Source: Faecalicatena fissicatena
GTDB lineage: Bacteria > Bacillota > Clostridia > Lachnospirales > Lachnospiraceae
DNA length: 64,000 nt
NCBI GenBank assembly: GCA_001028025.1
Contig: LDAQ01000012.1
Coordinates: 4,251-68,250 of the forward strand
Direction: 5' to 3'
The notes beneath the pieces were generated by a model, which worked only from the letters and a program-made list of their open reading frames with translations, was not told the origin of the DNA and made no database searches. Numbering within the stretch: the stretch's first letter is position 1; every line of letters starts with the position of its first letter. Made by a program: the position numbers and the translations under genes. Positions 39,316 through 47,810 of this stretch are shown here, piece by piece.

Positions 39316-41649
39316 TCACTGCTGCTTCTCTCCAGCACAGCGCGGACACGTCTTATTCCCCTGTGTCCTGCCGTAAGCATCCATTTTCCAGGAATGACCC
39401 TCTTCGCAGATCCAGTATACAGGCTTTTTGCTCTTAAAGGTCAGGTCATGCGGCTGTAATGTACCGTTTCTGCTATAATCCCATTCTCTCACCAGAGACG
39501 GGAACAGAGCTGCCAGCGAGTTTTCTTTGCACACCCGGTACCCGGCACAGTATGGGCATCCCTTTTTGCTCTCCACTTCATGAGCGATCCTCCGGGACCA
39601 TTCATGATGCGGATATTTTGTACACTGCCACCAGACTTTCATTCCCGAACCTGCGGAAACATTTTTGGGATGCAGCATTTTATTTTTTCCATAATGCCAG
39701 CGGGCCGCCACTTCCGGATGTATTTTATCCAGACTGTTTCCTTCCCTCACATATCTGGTGCGGCATTTGGGACACTTGCTGCCTGACACACGGTTATTGA
39801 TCTTCCACTCCCATTCATGCCCGGCAGGGCAGATCCACCATACACTTTTATTTGACTTTGGCCGCACGTCCTTTGGGGTCAGCGGATAATTCTTCTCATA
39901 ATTCCATTCAGCAGCCAATTTCGGATATACGACAGCCAGATTTTCCTCTTCTGTGGCCCTGTGTCCAGAGCAGTACGGGCATCCTCTTCCCAGACAGCTG
40001 CGGTTGGATATTCTCCCCGTCCATGAATGTCCTTTTTCGCAGATCCAATATGCATGGTCGTTATCTGCATAAGATATCTCCCACGGCGAGACCTCGTTTT
40101 TCCCCCAGTCCCACTGTTCCAGCAGCTCGGGTCTTTGCGCTGCCAGGCTGTTCTCCCTTGTAAATCTTCTCTTGCTGCAATAGGGACACTTTCCGCTCTT
40201 TACCATTTCTCTGACAATCCGCTCCCATGTATGGCCTTTCTCACAGCGCCAACTTACCAGTGTATGAGAGCCGACCGATACATCATCTGGCGTTAGGCCC
40301 TCATTCTTCTCTGTGTCCCACATTTTTGCAACCGCCGGATACTGCATAGACAATCGGTTCATATTACTTACTCTGTGTCCGGAACAGAATGGACACCCGT
40401 ACCCACGGTTCGTCCGTTTATTCGGGGACATCTTCCAGACATGCCCCACCTCACACCGCCAGGTATAAGCAGTCCCGCTTCCATATTCCACCATCTCCGG
40501 AGTGATAGGCCAGTTTGCCTCCTTATGCCATTCCTTCGCAAGCTCCGGATATCTGGCTGCCAGGTTGTTCTTCTTTTTCCCCTCTACCAGAAGCGCACGG
40601 ATATACCGGCCGTCCCTTTCAACATCGGCGTTTATGACTATATTCAGCTGGTAATGGCTGTTTATGTACTTTATAATATTTGCCATCACCTGATCCATGT
40701 ATTTATACGCATGATCAACATGGCAGATAATCTCCTGATCCGCTGTTTTTTCCTGCTCTTTGGGTATCATATCTGCTGTCTGCTCCCTGACCGTCAATAC
40801 CTCGATCCCAATCCCCCGCAGATATTCCGCCTTACGTGCATCATAATCTGCCCGGTTATATATCTCATGATAGACACCATTATACTCAATCCCAAGCTGG
40901 ATTTCCGGGATAAATACATCCACTTCAAAATGATCGATCACGGTTCTGTTGCTGCACTGCGGAAACAGTTTTTTCATGTAATAGTAAATTGTCTGCTCGG
41001 GAAAAGAGGTCTTTCTCTGTTTATTACACACAGGACAGCCCTGTGATTTTCCCGTCCTGTTTGATATATATGCCGCCCATTTATGCATAGGATTAAAACT
41101 GCACTGCCAGTAAACTTTTTTCCCGCTGAAGGGATATACTTCCTCCGGCCTCAGATCATTTCTCTCATAATCCCATTCCCCCGCTATTCCGGGAAACAGC
41201 ACTTTCAGATTATATTCTTCATTTACAAGTTCTTTACGGCAGTAGGCGCATCCCTTAAAATCCTTCTGCTGATTCGGGCTCTTATACCAGCTGTGCCCAT
41301 GCTCACACTTCCACCAGAATTCCTTTCCAGAGTTTGGAAGAATCTGGTCCGGGGTCGTCTCATTCTTGTCATCATCCCAGAACTTCGCCAGATCAGGATA
41401 AATCTTTTCCAGATTATACTCCTCGGACACGCGCCTGTGAGAACAATAAGGACAATCCGTATATTTACACCGGTTCCGCCACGCAGGCGGCAGCATCCAC
41501 TTATGCCCCCGCTCACACTCCCAGGCAACAGCAATTTTCGAACTGCTCGGCACCGTCTCCGGGGACAGGTCGTTCTCTTCATAATCCCACTGTTTCAATA
41601 CTTCCTCTCTCCCGTGCATCATGCAATAATCATAAAAAGAAATCTTCAT
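39316..41649 (-). CDS. Nine zinc ribbons around a PD-(D/E)XK nuclease domain
   Basis: A 777-residue protein. Nine repeats of about 65 residues (three before, six after the centre) share the plan NLxxxxPxLxxxWDxxKN, PxxVxxxSxxxxWWxCxxGHxW, GCPYC, each with four zinc ligands (C-x-x-GH and C-x-x-C; DUF4379/treble-clef type). Between repeats 3 and 4 (about 214-300) lies a Vsr/DUF559-like nuclease: FPEQ (E218), D244 in FEVDVFIPEI, E255 in LGIEYNGVYHE, and K273. Catalytic residues look intact. It resembles DNA-binding mismatch or restriction nucleases and may cut DNA, perhaps in defence. ATG 41649 follows GGAGAGGAG; upstream frame to 41688 is not needed. No methylase or partner gene adjoins. Confidence 0.85.
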   Translation of the reverse strand: MKISFYDYCMMHGREEVLKQWDYEENDLSPETVPSSSKIAVAWECERGHKWMLPPAWRNRCKYTDCPYCSHRRVSEEYNLEKIYPDLAKFWDDDKNETTPDQILPNSGKEFWWKCEHGHSWYKSPNQQKDFKGCAYCRKELVNEEYNLKVLFPGIAGEWDYERNDLRPEEVYPFSGKKVYWQCSFNPMHKWAAYISNRTGKSQGCPVCNKQRKTSFPEQTIYYYMKKLFPQCSNRTVIDHFEVDVFIPEIQLGIEYNGVYHEIYNRADYDARKAEYLRGIGIEVLTVREQTADMIPKEQEKTADQEIICHVDHAYKYMDQVMANIIKYINSHYQLNIVINADVERDGRYIRALLVEGKKKNNLAARYPELAKEWHKEANWPITPEMVEYGSGTAYTWRCEVGHVWKMSPNKRTNRGYGCPFCSGHRVSNMNRLSMQYPAVAKMWDTEKNEGLTPDDVSVGSHTLVSWRCEKGHTWERIVREMVKSGKCPYCSKRRFTRENSLAAQRPELLEQWDWGKNEVSPWEISYADNDHAYWICEKGHSWTGRISNRSCLGRGCPYCSGHRATEEENLAVVYPKLAAEWNYEKNYPLTPKDVRPKSNKSVWWICPAGHEWEWKINNRVSGSKCPKCRTRYVREGNSLDKIHPEVAARWHYGKNKMLHPKNVSAGSGMKVWWQCTKYPHHEWSRRIAHEVESKKGCPYCAGYRVCKENSLAALFPSLVREWDYSRNGTLQPHDLTFKSKKPVYWICEEGHSWKMDAYGRTQGNKTCPRCAGEKQQ

Positions 41650-41708
41650 CTGTATTCTCCTCTCCGAGGGCATCCTGCGTGATACCACTACAATCAGTAT
41701 AACATGAA

Positions 41709-41943
41709 GGGACGCCTGTTGGGAGCGGAGGGAGCCGGAAAAGCGGGGGCACGGCTGTTAGCTGGAGTAAAGTAAAAAAGCAGAAAAACCGGGGTGATTA
41801 TTGTGATTCCGAATCACAATAATCCCTGGACCCAGCGCGAGAAGCCATCCAGGCTTCTCGTGATGTGTCCAGGTTGCCCCGGTTTTTCTGCTTTTTTTGC
41901 TTCTACTCCAGCTTGCTGCCGCGCCCCCGCTTTCCCGGCGCCC
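41709..41943 (-). repeat. Long palindromic element, divergent copy D
   Basis: A 214-base palindrome (about 41730-41943) with a GGGACGCCTG border at 41709. Arms include AAGCGGGGGC, GCTGGAGTA and GCAGAAAAACCGGGG and their complements. Read on the reverse strand it keeps the family order: a first hairpin (CTGGAC/GTCCAG outer pairs, CGAGAAGCC/GGCTTCTCG inner pairs, small internal loops) and a second hairpin with a TTCGG loop on a GATTATTGTGA stem. The CTGATG loop and GCATTCACCG strand are not kept, so this is a subfamily or a different element with a shared border. It lies between the zinc-ribbon gene and the next gene. Confidence 0.7.
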
Positions 41944-41997
41944 TATATCCGGTTCCTGCGGTGTCTGACGTTCTGCGATTCTATAAAGCGTCCCCTT

Positions 41998-42951
41998 TTA
42001 CACCTCAACCCTTCCAAAATTCTTCAAAAAGCTTACTTTATCGATGGCCTTTATTCCCATCCACCAGTTTGCGCTTATTGCAAATTCTTTTGTATATTTT
42101 TCACCCAAGTCGAACCAGCTCCAGGTAATATTCCATACACCGCCCGGATTGCGTGTATCTATAAGATAATTCAGTTCCGTCTCTACAATCTCTTCGTTTC
42201 CTTTATATAACGGACTGGTCGGTGATTCAATAAATTCGGAGGGTCTTGGAGTGTACATTGCCCACTTTTCGGGATTCCGTTCGATTCTGCTGTTTGAGGC
42301 AGCTCCCATTTTCTCCAGAAGTTTCCCGCAATCCATGGCCGGAAACAGGCCTTTCTGCAGGACTTCTACCAACAGTATGCACATTCCGCCGGCTCCCATT
42401 TCACCGAAATCTTCTGTTACCCCGGCCTTTTCAAGAAGCTGCTCTGTGTATTTCATTGCCTTTTTGTAAACCCCCGACTCCGGCTCAGCGTAATGTAGAA
42501 TAAATGCGCCCAGACCAGCCGTTATACCCAGGCTCTGCAGTTTATTTTCTTCTTCGCTGAACGCCCACCACGGAGCATGAGGATAGTTGTCACTGGATGG
42601 GATTGAGAAGAACCATCCGTCTTCATCGCTGTATACCCCGCTCTCCAGATAACGTAAAATTCCCTGTACCATGGGATGATCTATACCTGCATGCTCTATA
42701 AACTCTATTCTTCTAAGAAGCACGGCCGCTGTCATCGTTGCATATGGGGAAGATTCCGGATTCCATCCGTCCGGTTCCACTGCATTCCCAAATCCACCGT
42801 CCTCATTCTGATAATATGCCAGTTCGTCTGCAACGGCCTCCCTCGGTCCGTTTTCATGAAAGTAATTCCACACAGCCATCTCCAGCGGTCTTGCATTTCT
42901 GTGAAACCATGTACGTATTTCCTGATATTCTATTCGTTTCAGCATTTTCAT
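41998..42951 (-). CDS. Prenyltransferase/squalene-cyclase-fold protein of unknown function
   Basis: A 317-residue soluble protein. QNEDGGFGNAVEPD and the later ESGVYSDEDGWF and FSEEENKLQSLG segments look like the QxxDGGF-type repeats of alpha/alpha-barrel prenyltransferase and terpene-cyclase folds. It lacks the DxDD motif of squalene cyclases in the parts I can see, so it may not be a cyclase; similar proteins are annotated only as hypothetical. ATG 42951 is preceded by a weak site (GGAATAGGACA); an ATG two codons on is possible. It stands alone between copy D and the AraC gene. Confidence 0.6.
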   Translation of the reverse strand: MKMLKRIEYQEIRTWFHRNARPLEMAVWNYFHENGPREAVADELAYYQNEDGGFGNAVEPDGWNPESSPYATMTAAVLLRRIEFIEHAGIDHPMVQGILRYLESGVYSDEDGWFFSIPSSDNYPHAPWWAFSEEENKLQSLGITAGLGAFILHYAEPESGVYKKAMKYTEQLLEKAGVTEDFGEMGAGGMCILLVEVLQKGLFPAMDCGKLLEKMGAASNSRIERNPEKWAMYTPRPSEFIESPTSPLYKGNEEIVETELNYLIDTRNPGGVWNITWSWFDLGEKYTKEFAISANWWMGIKAIDKVSFLKNFGRVEV

Positions 42952-43044
42952 TGTCCTATTCCTCCATCATTCTTTTACTTATTTTACAATGTACTAGAAT
43001 GGTATCAGAAACAGGCCCGTCCGTATTGTAAAAAAGCGACATCA

Positions 43045-43911
43045 TTACTGGTTTTTTATGGCAATCTTTCTTGCCCCCTCCGGATTCGTACCATGAAAAC
43101 GCCTGAATTCCTTCAGTAAATGCGCCTGGTCGGTGTAGCCGTAGCGGTATACAGCATTATGCGCGTCAAAATCCCCGGACATCACGATGTCTCTCCATAC
43201 ATTCTGGTAGCGCACCAAGCTTGCAATCTTTTTTGGGGGAAGTCCTATCTTCTGCAGAAAAAGACGCTCAATCTGTCTCTGGCTGACCGTGCTGTACTCG
43301 CAGACGTCCCGAACCGTCACCGCTCCCGATGCGGACAAAATCAGATGGATAGAATTGAGCAGAGCCGGGTTTTCATTAGCAGCATCCAGTTTTTTCAGCA
43401 AAAATGCTTCCACCAATCTGATCCGCTCTTCCATCTTTGTCAGATAAAAAAATGGTTCAAAAAGCCGTCCCCATTCTCCCCCCAGAGCTTCCAGCACCAT
43501 TGTCTGATTACACGCTTCTTTCAGATTAATAGAAATGAAAAAACTCGCCGCCCAAAAAGGAAAACGGATGGCAAAACTGCTGATTCTATCCGTATTCTGC
43601 TGTGTCCCTGTTGTAAACGGCTTGTCCTGTATCCCGCACAGATAACCAGTAAGCTGCTGTCTGGTATGGTTCACCTTGACAATAATATCCATACAAGTAT
43701 CTGGTATCACCAGTACCTCCTGTCCGCTTCCCATTTGATTCTGTCCGGTTCTGCCAGATTCACTGCCGCCAGCCGGTATGTAATCTCCTTCGGTCCAGTA
43801 ACAGGACACATAAGGAGCCAGGGTAACACATGGGCGGTACTCTCTGTAGCTGCTGTCTGCCAAAAAGGGACGTGCAGTCAGCGGACGGTATATGTTGTTG
43901 AATGTCAGCAT
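43045..43911 (-). CDS. AraC-family regulator (DUF6597-type sensor)
   Basis: A 288-residue regulator whose C-terminal third is an AraC DNA-binding domain (VRDVCEYSTVSQRQIERLFLQKIGLPPKKIASLVRYQNVWR read in parts, then YGYTDQAHLLKEFRRFHG). The N-terminal part (YRPCVTLAPYVSCYWTEGD, VLVIPDTCMDIIVKVN) is the sensor type found with AraC proteins of the DUF6597 family, which often regulate adjacent detoxification or GyrI-type genes. No obvious target adjoins. GGAGACAGAGC lies before ATG 43911. Confidence 0.85.
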   Translation of the reverse strand: MLTFNNIYRPLTARPFLADSSYREYRPCVTLAPYVSCYWTEGDYIPAGGSESGRTGQNQMGSGQEVLVIPDTCMDIIVKVNHTRQQLTGYLCGIQDKPFTTGTQQNTDRISSFAIRFPFWAASFFISINLKEACNQTMVLEALGGEWGRLFEPFFYLTKMEERIRLVEAFLLKKLDAANENPALLNSIHLILSASGAVTVRDVCEYSTVSQRQIERLFLQKIGLPPKKIASLVRYQNVWRDIVMSGDFDAHNAVYRYGYTDQAHLLKEFRRFHGTNPEGARKIAIKNQ

Positions 43912-44052
43912 GCTCTGTCTCCTCTCAACATGTTGGTTCTAACGCTATGTCAGTTTACTTTAACATACCCCCGAATGTTATACAAGCAGACATCGGATGT
44001 GGAATAATGAACCCATTAAGAAAAAAATATTTCGATGCCAAAAAAAATATGT

Positions 44053-44058
44053 TATACT
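44053..44058 (+). promoter_or_regulatory. Promoter -10 box for the DUF1538 leader
   Basis: TATACT at 44053-44058 with a weak -35 (TTTCGA, 17 bases upstream) would start transcription near 44066, about 30 bases before the conserved leader. Confidence 0.5.
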
Positions 44059-44093
44059 AAAATATATAAAACAATAACCAGTAACTAGACAAC

Positions 44094-44195
44094 TTTTTTA
44101 TTGCTATGAGCACTTAGTAACCGTATTTCGGTCACTTACGTGCGATGCATGAAAAATAGCTGGTGAGGTATTTTCGAACCTTACTATTTTTTATT
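44094..44195 (+). promoter_or_regulatory. Structured 5' leader, copy 1 (candidate riboswitch) before DUF1538
   Basis: A leader of about 100 bases that is nearly identical to the 50981 copy over 75 bases (TTTTTTATTGCTATGAGCAC onward). It can fold with GCTAT/ATAGC, then GCAC/GTGC, then a hairpin TAACC-GTATTTC-GGTCA, separated by conserved unpaired bases (TTA, TTAC, GATGCATGAAAA). A following hairpin GTGAGGT/ACCTTAC with the U-rich TATTTTTTATTT after it looks like an attenuator terminator. The gene start follows 26 bases later. I cannot assign it to a named riboswitch class. Confidence 0.7.
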
Positions 44196-44221
44196 TAACA
44201 GAAAGGAGCCAGGGTGAACGT

Positions 44222-45757
44222 TTGAGTATTACAAAAAAATTGAAGGAGAAATGGCGGGAGGCGGTGAGCGCTGTACTGCCGATTATCGGTATTGTACTCT
44301 TTTTATGCTTCGGAGTCGCACCGATATCCCCAAGTATTTTACTATGCTTCTTAATCGGAGCCGCACTATTATTGTTGGGAATGATGTTTTTTACACTGGG
44401 TGCGGAGATTGCAATGACGCCTATGGGTGAGAGGATCGGCACCTGTCTCACCAGAAGTAAGAAGCTGTGGCTGGTAGTAGGAATTTCTTTTTTACTTGGG
44501 GCAATTATTACAATATCGGAACCGGATCTGCAGGTTCTTGCGGAACAGGTTCCGGCAGTTCCAAATATGATTTTAATTTTGTCTGTAGCGTGTGGTGTTG
44601 GTGTGTTTCTGGTAGTCTCATTTTTGCGTATGCTGTTTGGAATACCGCTGCCGCCTCTGCTTCTGATCTTCTATTTCATTATCTTTGTACTGGCATTTTT
44701 CGTGCCTGAGGATTTTCTGAGTGTGGCCTTCGATTCCGGAGGTGTAACAACAGGTCCTATGACAGTTCCATTTATAATGGCTTTGGGTATTGGTATTTCC
44801 TCAATTCGAAGTGACCGTCATGCTGCAGATGACAGTTTCGGCCTCGTTGCGCTCTGTTCCATAGGTCCGATTCTGGCAGTTATGATTCTGGGAATGATCT
44901 ACAATCCAAAGGAAAGCGCCTACGTGCCGCCAGTAATTCCTGAAATAGAAAATTCGGCCCAGCTATGGCAGCTTTTTGCAGTAGAGTTACCAACTTACAT
45001 GAAGGAAATCGCTGTTTCACTGCTGCCTATTGTTCTGTTCTTCCTTGCTTTTCAACTACTGGTTTTAAAGCTTTCAAAAAGGACACTGCTGAAAATATTT
45101 GTGGGCCTCGTATACACCTATATCGGACTGGTTCTGTTTTTAACCGGTGTCAATGTAGGATTTATGCCTGCCGGGAACTATTTGGGCCAGGTAATCGCGG
45201 GACTTGATCATCAGTGGGTAATCATTCCGATTGCAATGATAATGGGATATTTTATTGTAAAAGCAGAGCCTGCCGTATATGTTTTAAATAAGCAGGTGGA
45301 AGAGATAACAGACGGCGCTATTTCAGAAAAGGCTATGGGCACAGGACTTTCTGTGGGCGTGGCAATTTCTCTTGGTATCGCGATGATCCGGGTGCTGACG
45401 GGAATTTCTATCCTCTGGTTTTTGATTCCGGGTTATGCCATTGCCCTGATAATCTCGTTTTTCGTACCTAAGATCTATACGGCCATTGCTTTTGACTCCG
45501 GAGGTGTGGCATCCGGTCCTATGACGGCTGCTTTCCTGCTGCCGCTGGCACAGGGGGCATGTGTGACGCTGGGCGGAAATATTGTAACTGACGCATTTGG
45601 TGTGGTGGCGATGGTTGCCATGACGCCGCTCATTACGATCCAGGTCATGGGCCTTTACGCTAAGCTTGTAAACAGCAGTGACAGTCAGGGCTCCCTGCCT
45701 GAACAGCTGGCAAATGACTTTGAAATGCTGGACGATGATGCAATTATAGAATTATAA
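44222..45757 (+). CDS. DUF1538-family membrane protein (two tandem DUF1538 units)
   Basis: A 511-residue membrane protein with about twelve to fourteen helices in two repeats. Each repeat carries a GGVTTGPMTVPF or GGVASGPMTAAF motif inside a helix pair, preceded by AFDSGG, the mark of the DUF1538 transporter-like family. Translation begins at a TTG (44222) after GAAAGGAGCCAGGG. A PII-like gene follows 24 bases later, and a structured leader precedes. The substrate is unknown; the PII neighbour suggests that transport is controlled by cellular energy or nitrogen state. Confidence 0.88.
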   Translation: MSITKKLKEKWREAVSAVLPIIGIVLFLCFGVAPISPSILLCFLIGAALLLLGMMFFTLGAEIAMTPMGERIGTCLTRSKKLWLVVGISFLLGAIITISEPDLQVLAEQVPAVPNMILILSVACGVGVFLVVSFLRMLFGIPLPPLLLIFYFIIFVLAFFVPEDFLSVAFDSGGVTTGPMTVPFIMALGIGISSIRSDRHAADDSFGLVALCSIGPILAVMILGMIYNPKESAYVPPVIPEIENSAQLWQLFAVELPTYMKEIAVSLLPIVLFFLAFQLLVLKLSKRTLLKIFVGLVYTYIGLVLFLTGVNVGFMPAGNYLGQVIAGLDHQWVIIPIAMIMGYFIVKAEPAVYVLNKQVEEITDGAISEKAMGTGLSVGVAISLGIAMIRVLTGISILWFLIPGYAIALIISFFVPKIYTAIAFDSGGVASGPMTAAFLLPLAQGACVTLGGNIVTDAFGVVAMVAMTPLITIQVMGLYAKLVNSSDSQGSLPEQLANDFEMLDDDAIIEL

Positions 45758-45781
45758 TTTAAATAAGAATGCGAGGATTTT

Positions 45782-46468
45782 ATGAGTGAATTAAATCTGA
45801 TGGTTACAATCAGCGACCGGAACCAGATCCGAAGGTTTCTGGCCTTTTATAAAGAATTCCATGTAAACATCATGCTGATTTCCATGGGCCGTGGGACTGC
45901 TGAGGATGATATACTGCATTCCTTCGGCTTTGAAGCCTCGGAAAAGGCGGTTCTATTTGGGGTGGTTTCCTCAAGCGAGTGGAAAGAAATAAAAAGCGGA
46001 CTGGAAAAACAGATTAAGATCGATATTCCAGGCACCGGTATCGCCTTTGTAATTCCGGTAAGCAGTGTCGGCGGGAAAAAGCAGCTGCAGTTTATAACAG
46101 AGGGACGTGATTTTAAGAAAGGGGAGGAAAGCACTTTGAAGGAAACAAAACATGAGCTCCTTGTCGTGATAGCCAATCTGGGATATACAGAAATGGTTAT
46201 GGATGCTGCCAGAGGGGCAAAAGCAGGCGGCGGCACAGTCATTCATGCAAAGGGAACGGGAATGAAAAAATATGAACATTTTCTGGGGGTCTCTCTGGCG
46301 TCGGAAAAGGAAATGATATTCATCGTTGCAAAGAGTGAGGATAAAAATGCCATCATGAAGGCGGTCATGGATCAGGCCGGACTGACTACAAAAGCGAAAG
46401 GGATTATCTTTTCCCTTCCGGTTACAGAAACCGCAGGGCTGCGGCTTATGGAACAGGATGAAGATTAA
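45782..46468 (+). CDS. PII-like signalling protein, two tandem domains
   Basis: A 228-residue protein made of two PII-type ferredoxin-like domains (about 1-110 and 115-225). Classical PII signature parts are partly retained (ARGAKAGGGTVIHAKGTG, then KNAIMKAVMDQAGLTTKAKGI in the second domain), while the first domain is more altered. Classical PII forms trimers that bind ATP/ADP and control transporters by docking. Its place directly after the DUF1538 gene makes it the likely partner of that transporter (inference). Ribosome site GCGAGGA. Confidence 0.82.
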   Translation: MSELNLMVTISDRNQIRRFLAFYKEFHVNIMLISMGRGTAEDDILHSFGFEASEKAVLFGVVSSSEWKEIKSGLEKQIKIDIPGTGIAFVIPVSSVGGKKQLQFITEGRDFKKGEESTLKETKHELLVVIANLGYTEMVMDAARGAKAGGGTVIHAKGTGMKKYEHFLGVSLASEKEMIFIVAKSEDKNAIMKAVMDQAGLTTKAKGIIFSLPVTETAGLRLMEQDED

Positions 46469-46475
46469 CGGATTC

Positions 46476-46518
46476 GCATAGTGCAGCCGCCCTGACGGGC
46501 GGAACTGCAGCACTATGC
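46476..46518. other. Hairpin between convergent genes
   Basis: GCATAGTGC (46476-46484) pairs with GCACTATGC (46510-46518), enclosing a CCGCCC/GGGCGG stem. It lies between the ends of the PII and TIM genes and is probably a two-way terminator, although no clear T-run follows. Confidence 0.55.
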
Positions 46519-46524
46519 ATCCAC

Positions 46525-47295
46525 TCAATTCCTTTGTTTTAAAACAGCCCGGATAATTTTATTAAAGTTTTGTGCATCCCAGGCGCTTCTCCCGATAAAC
46601 AGTCCGTCTGCATCGGAAATCTTCGACAATTCAACTGCATTTTCCGGATTTACACTGCCGCCGTACAGGATCGGGCTTTTACCGGCCGCATCCCCGAACA
46701 TTTCTTTCAGAATCAGCCTGATATCCCGGTGCCTCTCAGCCGCATACTCCGCTGTGGCGGGCGTCCCGCCTTCTCCGATCGCCCATACCGGTTCATAGGC
46801 AATCCAAATTTCTCCAAGCTGCTCTTTTTTTACACTGGCAAGCCCTTTTTTCAGTTGTATTGCCAGTACCTCGCGGGCAGTCTCCTGCTCTTTTTCCTCT
46901 TTTGTCTCCCCGATACACAACAGAACCTTCAGATGGTGCATAAGAGCACAAAGTACCTTTTTGTTTTCCTCTTCATCCGTTTCCCCTAATCCGTGTCTCC
47001 GTTCAGAGTGCCCGGCCATGACAAGGGATGCTCCTGTTTCTTCTATCATAAGAGGGGATATCTCACCGGTAAACGGTCCCCGTTCCTCCCAGCCCATATT
47101 CTGCGCCCCGATCCGGATTCTTCCGGCTGCTGCACGGGCCGCCGTGTCCAGAGCTGTAAATGACGGGATCACAAACAACTCGGTTTCCTGCTGATCCAGA
47201 TCAATCGTCAGGTCATACAACTGCTCCACAAAATCAGCCGTCTGCTTTCTGGTTTTATACATCTTTGTGTTTGTACCAAAGTATAGTTTATCCAT
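46525..47295 (-). CDS. Triosephosphate isomerase paralogue (tetrose/erythritol-pathway type)
   Basis: A 256-residue TIM-barrel isomerase. N9 and K11 (GTNTKMYKT) replace the usual GNWKMN opening but keep the lysine; the catalytic His (MAGHSERR) and Glu (AYEPVWAIGEGG) and the phosphate loop (YGGSVNPENA) are intact. Such a divergent TIM paired with RpiB occurs in erythritol or threitol catabolism (as EryH/EryI in Brucella), interconverting tetrulose phosphates. The ATG at 47295 follows AGGAG. It is the last gene of a reverse-strand operon: URO-D, binding protein, DhaL remnant, RpiB, TIM. It is not expected to be the main glycolytic enzyme. Confidence 0.82.
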   Translation of the reverse strand: MDKLYFGTNTKMYKTRKQTADFVEQLYDLTIDLDQQETELFVIPSFTALDTAARAAAGRIRIGAQNMGWEERGPFTGEISPLMIEETGASLVMAGHSERRHGLGETDEEENKKVLCALMHHLKVLLCIGETKEEKEQETAREVLAIQLKKGLASVKKEQLGEIWIAYEPVWAIGEGGTPATAEYAAERHRDIRLILKEMFGDAAGKSPILYGGSVNPENAVELSKISDADGLFIGRSAWDAQNFNKIIRAVLKQRN

Positions 47296-47346
47296 CACAC
47301 ACTCCTCTTTTTAAAGCATACCTGTTCTTTTTTTCATGCGCCTCCT

Positions 47347-47805
47347 TTATTTAAAGTGCGCTTTCTCAATCTCACAGATCGCTTCCACCTTGGGCGTGGA
47401 ACTGCTGTCTTTAAATTCCAGTCTGATCCATTCGCTGACGATCTTGACGGCCAGCCCGGGGCCTATAATTCTGGCGCCCAGACACAGGACGTTTCCGTTA
47501 TTGCTCAGCCTGGAACGTTCCGCCGCAAAATTGTCATGGCAGACTGCGGCGCGGATTCCTCTGCACTTATTTGCAGTGATCGCCATCCCGATCCCTGTAC
47601 CGCAGAGCAGAATTCCATCTTTTTCATAGCCGCTTTCTATCATCCTGCTGCAAACCTTCTCCGCGATATACGCATAATATGTACTGTCCTTCGAACTGAA
47701 ACATCCCACATCCTCTACTTCGATGTCTCTGCTTTTCAGATAATCGATCACAGTATCCTTCAGCTCTACAGCTGCATTGTCACATCCGATTACAATTGGT
47801 TTCAT
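47347..47805 (-). CDS. rpiB: RpiB/LacAB-family sugar-phosphate isomerase
   Basis: A 152-residue isomerase with the family active site: CDNAAVELK, GILLCGTGIGMAITANK with the catalytic cysteine, RAAVCHDNFAAERSRLSNN and VLCLGARIIGPGLA. It interconverts ribose-5-phosphate and ribulose-5-phosphate or, in erythritol-type pathways, tetrose phosphates (EryI). Placement with a divergent TIM and a DhaL-like gene favours the tetrose role (inference). The start at ATG 47805 follows GAGAGGTGACTGAG; the open frame continues upstream into the DhaL gene region. Confidence 0.9.
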   Translation of the reverse strand: MKPIVIGCDNAAVELKDTVIDYLKSRDIEVEDVGCFSSKDSTYYAYIAEKVCSRMIESGYEKDGILLCGTGIGMAITANKCRGIRAAVCHDNFAAERSRLSNNGNVLCLGARIIGPGLAVKIVSEWIRLEFKDSSSTPKVEAICEIEKAHFK

Positions 47806-47810
47806 CTCAG

